Origin: Bacteroidia bacterium
GTDB taxonomy: Bacteria > Bacteroidota > Bacteroidia > UKL13-3
Direction of reading: 5' to 3'
Length of the DNA: 64,000 nucleotides
NCBI GenBank assembly: GCA_023151275.1
Contig: JAKLJI010000007.1
Location: 62,001 to 126,000 of the forward strand
Part shown: one piece after another, positions 15,904 to 23,118 of the stretch
How the letters are laid out: each line of letters begins with the position of its first letter
How positions within the stretch are numbered: the first letter of the stretch is position 1
Translations under genes and position numbers: made by a program
Notes under the pieces: generated by a model
Databases searched by the model: none
What the model was told of the DNA's origin: nothing
What the model saw: only the letters and a program-made list of their open reading frames with translations

Positions 15904-16950
15904 TCAATCACCCTGAACAATCTTCCAGTGTCCGGTTTTATCACTGCCTATGCGCTCCAATTGGCCATTGGTTTTCAATATTTTGATTTTGCGCCTCACG
16001 GAACTTAAACTCAAATTGAGTTTTTCGCTGATTTCCTTGGCTGTAATGGCATTGTTCTGCTTAATTAATGCAAATACAGTGTCATTTACAGTGTCATTTA
16101 CAGTGTCAAGTTGAGGATTTACAGTGTCATTTACAGGGTCAGCCAGAATATGCAGTTCGCGGTTTTTGAGCGGATGCTTGGTTTGGAGGATTAGATTTGA
16201 AAGGAAGCGATTTAAAAACTCTTTGGTACTGAATATTCCTGCTGAAACATCTTCGTAGTTGGCTCGGACGAGTGCATTGCGGAAATACCAGGAATTCTCC
16301 GCAAATAGGTCGTTGATTACCTTTTTGAACCCCAATTTGCGCAAGTATTTTATCAAGAAAACAGCCGTAGTTCTGGTGTTTCCTTCCCCAAAAATATGAA
16401 TCTGCCACAGGTAGGAGATAAAGTGGGCTAAGTGTTCTACAATTTCATGTTCACTTAAGCCTTTGTAGCTAAATTTCCTTTCTTGTTCAAAATCATACTC
16501 CAAAGTTTCTTTCAAGCTGTCGGCGCTGGCATAGAGCACTGTTTCTCCATTCAATACCCACTCCTTTTTTGTGATGTTGTAATCCCTAATTTTTCCTGCA
16601 AATTCATAAATACCGGAAAACAATCTCCGATGAATAGACAAGTACTCGGCAGGCGAAAAGGTAAAGGTTTGTTCGCCTAGTATTTCAGCAATCCGAGCAG
16701 AGACTTTGTCAGCTTCTTCGGTACGATTATCATTTGTTTTGGATGGGTGTTGCTGGTAGTAACTTTCAATCCGCTTTTTAACCTCTTCAATAGAAATTTC
16801 GCCTTCAATATTGTGCTTGGCAGTTTTGATAAGGTATTCAGAAGGCTTTAAGCCATCCACTTGTTGTAAGCCAATGGCTGTCTTCCAAACTTTTGCTTTC
16901 TCAGCTTTGTTTGGTTCGCCTTGCCTCAAATACTCATCAAAGTTTTCCAT
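15904..16950 (-). CDS. Fic-domain protein with VbhA-like N-terminal region and C-terminal winged helix
   Basis: A 348-residue likely AMP- or nucleotide-transferase. Residues ~15-65 (TAIGLQQVDGLKPSEYLIKT) resemble the VbhA antitoxin fold fused to Fic. The Fic motif is HIFGEGNTRTT at 185-195: catalytic H185, F187, E189, N191 and R193 are kept, but G becomes T192 and the last Arg is lost. Residues 273-292 are VNDT tetrapeptide repeats. The C-terminus (AKEISEKLNLSLSSVRRKI) is a winged helix, so it may bind DNA and autoregulate. A 500-base AT-rich gap lies upstream and no separate antitoxin gene is present. Confidence 0.9.
   Translation of the reverse strand: MENFDEYLRQGEPNKAEKAKVWKTAIGLQQVDGLKPSEYLIKTAKHNIEGEISIEEVKKRIESYYQQHPSKTNDNRTEEADKVSARIAEILGEQTFTFSPAEYLSIHRRLFSGIYEFAGKIRDYNITKKEWVLNGETVLYASADSLKETLEYDFEQERKFSYKGLSEHEIVEHLAHFISYLWQIHIFGEGNTRTTAVFLIKYLRKLGFKKVINDLFAENSWYFRNALVRANYEDVSAGIFSTKEFLNRFLSNLILQTKHPLKNRELHILADPVNDTVNPQLDTVNDTVNDTVFALIKQNNAITAKEISEKLNLSLSSVRRKIKILKTNGQLERIGSDKTGHWKIVQGD
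16076..16140. repeat. 12-bp tandem repeat inside the Fic gene
   Basis: Unit acagtgtcattt occurs at 16076-16087, 16088-16099 and 16121-16132, with partial copies at 16100-16108 and 16133-16140. In frame it encodes VNDT on the minus strand. Copy-number change by slippage would keep the reading frame and alter only linker length. Confidence 0.9.
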
Positions 16951-17447
16951 TGTTTCTGGCTTGCAAATAGGGTTAAATCTTTCTCTTTAAAGATAGGGGA
17001 ATTTGGAGTAAAATACTTGGATTGGATGAGAATAATAAAACAAAATTTTGACCAAGTAAATGCTTGCTATATTAAATGATTGTCTTTGATATCGATTAAC
17101 TTTTTGTTGTTAAGTAATTGATTATTAGTTTTTTATGGTGAGTTTTGTTTTCAGGTTTATAGTGATTTATTAAGTGTAATTGGTAAAACTAGATTTTTAT
17201 AATAAAATTCACCTGCTAAGTTTGATAATGATTCAAAGTAGGAAAATCACTAATTATTGGTGGTTCATTCAGCAAAAATGATTTTGTGTTTTTAGAAATA
17301 TCAACCTAATTAATACACCTAAATTCCATCTTTAAATTGACTACTCTCTTTTTCAACCCAAATGCTATTTGTTACAATTTTTGATTCCGATTTCCGGTTC
17401 TGTTTTGCCTTGATTTTCTCTTGAGCAAGTTTTTGCGGTGGAAATTG
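16951..17447. other. AT-rich intergenic region upstream of the Fic gene
   Basis: About 500 bases of low-complexity AT-rich DNA with no frame that I can support, no clear hairpin terminator and no repeat array. It presumably contains the Fic promoter. Confidence 0.4.
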
Positions 17448-17882
17448 CTAAGGATTATCTTTTTGTGTCCAGGAAGCCCAACCTTGTTTACTCCAAAGCT
17501 CTGCCTGGAAATGAGCATATATTTTTTTGAAAACTATGGCTCTTTCAATTGTTTTAGCAGGAATCATCACCTCCTGCTCGCATTTTACAGTGACGATATA
17601 CCATATCTTGCCTTCCTTTTCTTGGGGTTCAATTTTAGAGGACGTTACAGTAAAAATTCGCCATTCAGTGTGTTCCTCCCAAAATCCTTTTTCTGCAATT
17701 TGCTTTTCCACTTCTAATATCTCATCAGCCATTGCTGTGTAATCCTCTAACGGTTTTAGGTAAGTATTTACAGTTTTATTCCTTACTTTCAATATATATA
17801 CCAAGAGTAAAATAATGGTAGCTAAAAGTGCTATAATCATATATTGAATTAATAATCTTTGATTTAACCCAAAACGTATCAA
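17448..17882 (-). CDS. Membrane-anchored protein of unknown function
   Basis: A 144-residue protein with one N-terminal membrane helix (about 13-32) and a soluble mixed alpha/beta part containing HTEWRIFTVTSSKIEPQEKE, IWYIVTVKCEQEVMI and a C-terminal AELWSKQGWASW. The ORF begins with ATG, and a second ATG at residue 15 would leave only the helix. It sits alone between the Fic upstream gap and folC. No family recognised. Confidence 0.55.
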   Translation of the reverse strand: MIRFGLNQRLLIQYMIIALLATIILLLVYILKVRNKTVNTYLKPLEDYTAMADEILEVEKQIAEKGFWEEHTEWRIFTVTSSKIEPQEKEGKIWYIVTVKCEQEVMIPAKTIERAIVFKKIYAHFQAELWSKQGWASWTQKDNP

Positions 17883-17919
17883 AAAACTGAATAAACACCG
17901 CCCAATTCACTGCCCCCTC

Positions 17920-19206
17920 TCAAAACCCCTCCAAAGCCTCTGCTACCACAAATGTGCTGCCGCCTATGAAGATTAAATCGCTTGGGTCTGCTTCTTTTTT
18001 CGCTGCGTTTACTGCTTCAATTACCGAAGGGTATGTTTCTCCCAGTAGTCCTTTGCCACTTGCTTGTGCCTGCAATTCTTTGGCTTCTAGGGCACGCGGT
18101 AAATTGGCGGCACAAAAGTAGTAAGTCGCATCTTTGGGTAACATGCTTAACACTTTACTTATGTCTTTGTCCTTTACCATGCCAATTACCATGCGCAGGG
18201 TTTTGTATTTCTGATTCGCCAATTGCTCCAATACCCATTTCAAACCATGTTCATTGTGCCCGGTATCGCAAATGCATAAGGGATTTTCAGAAAGCTTTTG
18301 CCAACGGCCTTGCAATCCGGTATTTTGTTGAACCCGCGAAAGTCCAAAGCGAATATCCGTCTCCGAAATTTTGTAGGTTTCACGCAATACATCCAAAGCC
18401 GTAAGTACCCCACGAATGTTGTTGATTTGATAATTGCCCTCCAGGTCGCATTTCAGGTTCTTTAGGTCCAGTCCTGAGTTAAGCCGAGCGGAGTATTCGT
18501 TATTTCCTGTCCGTTCAAGTTGTGTCAAACTTTTGGCGAGGTAAATGGGAGCTTCTATTTCATCCGACTTTTTCCGAAAAACTTCTTCCGTTTCAGGTTC
18601 CGTTTCTGAAACAACTACTGGTGTTTTTGGCTTGATAATTCCTGCTTTTTCAAAGGCAATTTGAGGCAAGGTATTGCCAAGCATATCCATGTGGTCGAAG
18701 CCAATATTGGTAATCAGCGAAAGTTCAGGTTTGATGATGTTGGTGGAATCCAAACGGCCTCCCAATCCGGTTTCTATGATGGCAATATCCACCTTTTCCT
18801 TGGCAAAATACTGGAAGCACAAAGCAACTGTCCATTCAAAAAAGGAAGGCTTTATGGTATCGAAATCAGCTTTGTAGGTTTCAACAAATTGAATCACTTC
18901 CTGTTCCGGAATCATAGTTCCGTTGATGCGGATGCGTTCCCTAAAATCGAGCAGGTGTGGGGAGGTGTATAATCCGGTTTTGTAGCCTGCTTCCTGAAAA
19001 ACCGATGCCAACATATGACTTGAGGAGCCTTTGCCATTGGTGCCGGCAATATGAATGGTTTTAAATTGTGTTTCAGGATGTCCGAGCAACTTGCTAAGCG
19101 CAAGTGAATTTGTGAGGTCTTTTTTGAATGCGGCTGCTCCAATTCGGGTGAACATGGGAAGCTGAGCATACAAATAATCAAGGGTTTCCCGGTAGCTGAG
19201 TGCCAT
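17920..19206 (-). CDS. folC: Bifunctional folylpolyglutamate / dihydrofolate synthase
   Basis: A 428-residue ATP-dependent Mur-ligase-fold enzyme that adds glutamate to folates. The P-loop is HIAGTNGKGSSSHML; YTSPHLLDFRERI, IETGLGGRLDSTNI and TNIGFDHMDMLG follow in the normal order, and the C-terminal domain has QGRWQ and CDTGHNEHGL. Length is typical. Its ATG overlaps the tonB stop by one base, the tonB-folC order seen in many Bacteroidota. Confidence 0.93.
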   Translation of the reverse strand: MALSYRETLDYLYAQLPMFTRIGAAAFKKDLTNSLALSKLLGHPETQFKTIHIAGTNGKGSSSHMLASVFQEAGYKTGLYTSPHLLDFRERIRINGTMIPEQEVIQFVETYKADFDTIKPSFFEWTVALCFQYFAKEKVDIAIIETGLGGRLDSTNIIKPELSLITNIGFDHMDMLGNTLPQIAFEKAGIIKPKTPVVVSETEPETEEVFRKKSDEIEAPIYLAKSLTQLERTGNNEYSARLNSGLDLKNLKCDLEGNYQINNIRGVLTALDVLRETYKISETDIRFGLSRVQQNTGLQGRWQKLSENPLCICDTGHNEHGLKWVLEQLANQKYKTLRMVIGMVKDKDISKVLSMLPKDATYYFCAANLPRALEAKELQAQASGKGLLGETYPSVIEAVNAAKKEADPSDLIFIGGSTFVVAEALEGF

Positions 19207-20039
19207 TAGTTTTTAAATCGGAATACAAATGTCATGTAGCCATATTGTTCTTCTGGACCATCCGGTTTGGGCGAAAATTTGGTTTGAAGTGCTCCTTGTC
19301 TAGCTTTTTCCAGTAGCGAGGATTCGATGGTTGTTGAGCCATCCTGACCCGGTACCGCTTTAATTACATTACCATCTCTATCCACCACAATACGCACAAC
19401 AACTTTACCAACCGAGCGCGAATTGTCTTCAATGGAAGGCATTTTCTTCATGCTTCTTCCTGAAAGTTGGTAATCAATTCCATCGCCACCTCTGCCTTTT
19501 CCGCTGTTTCCTTTTCCTTCTCCATCCGGGTCTCCATTGATATCGCCATCCGGACGACCTTCGTTACCTGGAATATCGCCATCGCCATATCCGCCGCCTT
19601 GTTGGCCTGATTTATTGCTTTTTTTGAAGAGCAAACTTTGGTTTACTTTCTTGGGCAGTTCCAATTGTTGCTTGGGTTGATCAACCGGCTTTGGGTCTTT
19701 CTTATCAACCTTATCTTTTTTCTCCTTGATTTTTTCTGGAACGGCAACACTTTCCGGATCATCCGAAGCCAAATCCTCTGGCTGGTCGGCTTGCTCAGAA
19801 ATTGGGGTATAAGTTTCGTTGGGTTGCGGATTTTCAACAGGTGCCGGATCAGGTCCACCCATGTTTTCCTCTCCCAAACTCATCATCATTCCCTGAGATT
19901 CTAGGGGAGGATTGGGTGGATAAATGAAATAGAGCAAAAGAAATGCAATTATCAACCCATGAAACAGCCCGGAGCCAAGAATGCCGGCAATGCGGTGCTT
20001 ATTGGTTTTGCGCTCGATGATGTAATTTTCAGTTGTCAT
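19206..20039 (-). CDS. TonB-family energy transducer
   Basis: A 277-residue protein with a single N-terminal anchor (about 19-41, ending IYPPNPPLES), a long Pro/Glu/Lys then Gly/Asp-rich periplasm-spanning linker (50-190), and a short C-terminal TonB domain (VGKVVVRIVVDRDGNVIKA, EKARQGALQTKFSP, YGYMTFVFRF). It should couple the proton gradient to outer-membrane transporters through ExbB and ExbD, which are absent here; only 32 bases separate its ATG from the upstream terminator. Confidence 0.85.
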   Translation of the reverse strand: MTTENYIIERKTNKHRIAGILGSGLFHGLIIAFLLLYFIYPPNPPLESQGMMMSLGEENMGGPDPAPVENPQPNETYTPISEQADQPEDLASDDPESVAVPEKIKEKKDKVDKKDPKPVDQPKQQLELPKKVNQSLLFKKSNKSGQQGGGYGDGDIPGNEGRPDGDINGDPDGEGKGNSGKGRGGDGIDYQLSGRSMKKMPSIEDNSRSVGKVVVRIVVDRDGNVIKAVPGQDGSTTIESSLLEKARQGALQTKFSPKPDGPEEQYGYMTFVFRFKN

Positions 20040-20071
20040 AATTTGTCACTGTAAACATAAGCCTCAAAACG

Positions 20072-20113
20072 AAAAAGCCCCTTGAATCTTGTTCACGATT
20101 CAAGGGGCTTTTT
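20072..20113 (-). terminator. Terminator of the ompA-like gene
   Basis: A 17-bp perfect stem (core AGCCCCTTGAATC, 20072-20088 with 20097-20113) and 8-base loop, flanked by A-run and T-run, 18 bases past the stop at 20132. The T-runs on both sides would also stop plus-strand transcription. Confidence 0.92.
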
Positions 20114-20131
20114 TTGTAGATATTCATCCAA

Positions 20132-22027
20132 TTAGGGCAGGATTTTGAATTCAGTCCTTCTGTTTTGCTGCCTTCCTTCAGCTGTTTTGTTGTCGGAAAT
20201 AGGCTGTGTTTCTGCGTACCCTTTTGAAGTTAGGCGATTGGCTGCAATTTGTTTGCTCACCAAATAATCCAAAACGGCTTTGGCACGGTTGGTAGAAAGT
20301 GTGCTGTTTTTCTTTGGATCGCCAGTATTATCGGTATGTCCACCAATTTCAATGCGAACCTTCGGATTGGCATTTAAAAACTGAATCAATTTTTCCAATT
20401 CCACCTTCGATTCCTCTTTCAAGGTAAACTTATCGGTGTCAAAGAAAATGTTTTTCAGTACCACTTTAGAGCCTGCTTTTATGGGTTGAAGCGGCACTTT
20501 TAGCTCCAAAGGCTCTGTAGCACTTTGATTTTTTAGCGCAAAATTTTCCGAATAGAAGAGGTAGTTTTCTGCTGAAACATTCAAGGCATAATCTTTATTC
20601 CCTTGCAGGCTCACTAAAAATTCACCGCTTGCTTTGTTGGAGTAAGATTCAACTACACTTTTACCGGTGGCTAAATCAATCAATTCAACTCGTGCTGATA
20701 ATTTCCGGAGTGTTTCAGCATCAAATACAGTTCCCTTAACATAACCTGTTTTGGCAGGTTTTACATCCTCATTTAGCTCAAATTGGTATATATCCAATCC
20801 ACCATAACTATCTGCACCCTGGCGAGCAATGTAGGCATCCGTTCCATTGGAAGCAATTACCAAACAGGTTTCATCCAAATCGGTATTGATGGGATAGCCC
20901 ATGTTTTTTGGTTTTTGCCAACGTCCGTCCACTTTTCTGGCTACAAACAAATCAATACCACCCATGCCCGGATGTCCATTGCTGTTGAAGTATAGCGTAT
21001 TGTCGTCTTTAGCAATAAATGGCGATTGCTCTTCTCCAGTGGTATTGATTTCGGGACCCATATTTACCGGGGGCGACCATCTTCCATTTTTAAAAGTGGT
21101 GTACCAGATATCACTTCCTCCATAACCACCCGGGCGGTTGCTGGAAAAGTAAACGGTTTTGCCATCAAAGCTAACACTGGGTTGACTTTCCCATGCCGAT
21201 GAATTTACCGGTGCGCCCAAATTTTTGGGTTCAGCCCAGGTTAATCCATCTAGTTTGGATAAGTACAAATCGCAACTGCCAAGCCCACCCGGTTTGTTGC
21301 AGGCCGTATAAAAAATGTATTGACCATCAGCACTCAAAGAAACTGTGCCTTCATTGCGTTCTGTATTGATTGGTGCGCCCAAATTCATGGCAGGAAGCCA
21401 TTCGTTGTTGCGTTTATTGGCCAAATAAAACTCTTCGTTTCTTCCACCTTCCAAGCGGGTAAAAATAAAGGTTTGTCCATCTGAAGTAATGCCTGGAAAG
21501 TATTCATTTTCATAACTATTGATGGAAGGGCCCATGTTAACAGGTTGAAAAGGAACCGGATTTTTGATGGCCTGAATGGCAAATTCAATATTGGATTTTA
21601 TGCGCTGCATTTCAGGTCCTTTTCTAAAATGGTCGGGATATTCCAAAAAGCGTTTGGCATTCACTAAGGCTTCGTCGTATTGTTTCTGGGTGTATAAAAT
21701 CTTGGCGGTTCCGTAATAGCTCATGGGAAATTCAGGATTCAGGTTTTTGATTTTCTGATAAATCTCCAAGGCATCACTATACCGCTCATTTTGCGATTTT
21801 ATCTCGGCCTTTAGCATGTAGGCATCTATGAAATTGGGGTCATAGGTAATTGCTTTTTCAGTAAAGTTTAAAGCTTTCATGCCATCACCTTCCTGAAAAG
21901 CCTTTAAGGCCTCACCGAACTGGTATTCGGCTTTTTTGTTTTTTGTACCCGAAAAGGGCAAATCCTGGGCAAATGCCGAGCCAGCCAGCAGTAAGCAGGA
22001 TAATAATGTAATTACTATTCGATTCAT
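20132..22027 (-). CDS. OmpA-family protein with TPR and PD40 beta-propeller repeats (PorE-like)
   Basis: A 631-residue envelope protein. Signal peptide 1-20; TPR helices about 30-140; a WD40-like PD40 propeller about 165-410 with repeated PSVSFDGKTVYFSSNRPGGYGG-type blades; a carboxypeptidase-regulatory-like domain about 425-500; and an OmpA peptidoglycan-binding domain from about 525 (IFFDTDKFTL, IGGHTDNTGD, NRAKAVLDYL). This architecture is shared with PorE, a T9SS component, and with many other Bacteroidota proteins, so the T9SS role is only possible. Start overlaps the sixA stop as ATGA. Confidence 0.9.
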   Translation of the reverse strand: MNRIVITLLSCLLLAGSAFAQDLPFSGTKNKKAEYQFGEALKAFQEGDGMKALNFTEKAITYDPNFIDAYMLKAEIKSQNERYSDALEIYQKIKNLNPEFPMSYYGTAKILYTQKQYDEALVNAKRFLEYPDHFRKGPEMQRIKSNIEFAIQAIKNPVPFQPVNMGPSINSYENEYFPGITSDGQTFIFTRLEGGRNEEFYLANKRNNEWLPAMNLGAPINTERNEGTVSLSADGQYIFYTACNKPGGLGSCDLYLSKLDGLTWAEPKNLGAPVNSSAWESQPSVSFDGKTVYFSSNRPGGYGGSDIWYTTFKNGRWSPPVNMGPEINTTGEEQSPFIAKDDNTLYFNSNGHPGMGGIDLFVARKVDGRWQKPKNMGYPINTDLDETCLVIASNGTDAYIARQGADSYGGLDIYQFELNEDVKPAKTGYVKGTVFDAETLRKLSARVELIDLATGKSVVESYSNKASGEFLVSLQGNKDYALNVSAENYLFYSENFALKNQSATEPLELKVPLQPIKAGSKVVLKNIFFDTDKFTLKEESKVELEKLIQFLNANPKVRIEIGGHTDNTGDPKKNSTLSTNRAKAVLDYLVSKQIAANRLTSKGYAETQPISDNKTAEGRQQNRRTEFKILP

Positions 22028-22530
22028 TTTTCGACGTTAATAAGTTTTGGGTGCACAAACCGTACCAATTTTCCCGGTTGAGAACCAACCAATTTCCAGG
22101 TATCGATTTTGAATTCAACAATGGCCACTCCTGAGGTTGGCAAATGTTCAATAAAATGTTGGCTTAAGGCGCCAATCAAACCAGTAAACCCGGGATTATG
22201 GCCAAATATGGCCACTTTATTTTCTTTTTCAGGAAGTGAGCGAACCACATGAATCAAGTCGGAAACTGAAGCTTCATAAATGCTCGATTCCAATTCAAGT
22301 TTTTGTGAAATTCCCCATTCTTCATGGAAAATGCGTGCAGTTTTTTGGGCCCGCTTTGCGGTAGAGGCTACACAAAAGGTTGGTACCCATTTTTCCTTGC
22401 GTAAGGTTTGGGCTACTAATTTGGCATCCGTTTTTCCACGTTCTGTAAGCGGTCTTTCGTGGTCTGATTCAAAACCAGGTTCTTTTGAAGCCTTGGCATG
22501 TCGAACAATATACAAAGTTTTCATGCGCAA
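22024..22530 (-). CDS. sixA: SixA-type phosphohistidine phosphatase
   Basis: A 168-residue histidine phosphatase. LYIVRHAKAS carries the nucleophile RHA motif, PLTERGKTDA and STAKRAQKTA supply the substrate-binding arginines, and IFGHNPGF the second catalytic histidine. SixA removes phosphate from histidine phosphotransfer proteins in Escherichia; the Hpt protein at 43372 is a conceivable but unproven target. ATG 22530 and the ATG two codons on are both possible starts. Overlaps the ompA-like start by 4 bases. Confidence 0.88.
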   Translation of the reverse strand: MRMKTLYIVRHAKASKEPGFESDHERPLTERGKTDAKLVAQTLRKEKWVPTFCVASTAKRAQKTARIFHEEWGISQKLELESSIYEASVSDLIHVVRSLPEKENKVAIFGHNPGFTGLIGALSQHFIEHLPTSGVAIVEFKIDTWKLVGSQPGKLVRFVHPKLINVEK

Positions 22531-22532
22531 GC

Positions 22533-22997
22533 TTATTGTTCTTCTGAATTGCCTGAGGAACGGCTATGGTGTTTGTGTTTCTTGCGTTCCGATTTTTCTT
22601 CATCGCCTGAATGGAAGCAGAAAATGCCAACAAATAACCATCCTAAGATCATAAGCACACCACCAATGGGGGCAAACATGGCCATGGTTTTAAAGTCGGA
22701 ACTGGCCCATAAGGCTCGGGTTGAATGCAATAAAAGGCTGCTCATAAAAACCAGGGTTCCGCTAAGCAGTAATATCAATCCAATAAAGAGCCGGTCATTA
22801 AAAAGCCTGCTTTTCAATGAAATAATGAGCATTCCTAAGGATTGAAATAGCAAGTATTTGACTCCAATTTCCCAGGTTGATAAATCCTGCTCTTCAAGTA
22901 GTTTTTTCATGAGATGAGAACCCATGGCACCTGCTGCAATTCCAAAAGCGAGCAGAATTAATGAAACACGTGCAAAAAATTGGTAGTTGCTTTTCAT
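22533..22997 (-). CDS. DUF423-family membrane protein
   Basis: A 154-residue protein with four membrane helices. AAGAMGSHLMKKLL, WEIGVKYLLFQSLGMLII and FAPIGGVLMILGWLFVG are the DUF423 (YgdD/TMEM256) core motifs. The tail after residue 130 is a charged extension rich in Ser, Lys, His and Glu that is not part of the family. Function is unknown across the family. The stop is 2 bases before sixA. Confidence 0.85.
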   Translation of the reverse strand: MKSNYQFFARVSLILLAFGIAAGAMGSHLMKKLLEEQDLSTWEIGVKYLLFQSLGMLIISLKSRLFNDRLFIGLILLLSGTLVFMSSLLLHSTRALWASSDFKTMAMFAPIGGVLMILGWLFVGIFCFHSGDEEKSERKKHKHHSRSSGNSEEQ

Positions 22998-23118
22998 TGG
23001 TTTGACTAACTAGTTACTGAATTCAAAAATGCTCAGTAAAATTGAATAATCCTTCACTTGTGAACAAGTTGGCAAATTAAAATTCGCATCGGGTTTTATT
23101 TTCGTTTTATCTCTTTTC

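Noticed and set aside
16076-16140. Possible CRISPR array because of regular 12-bp repeats
   Set aside because: Units are tandem without unique spacers and are in frame inside the Fic gene.
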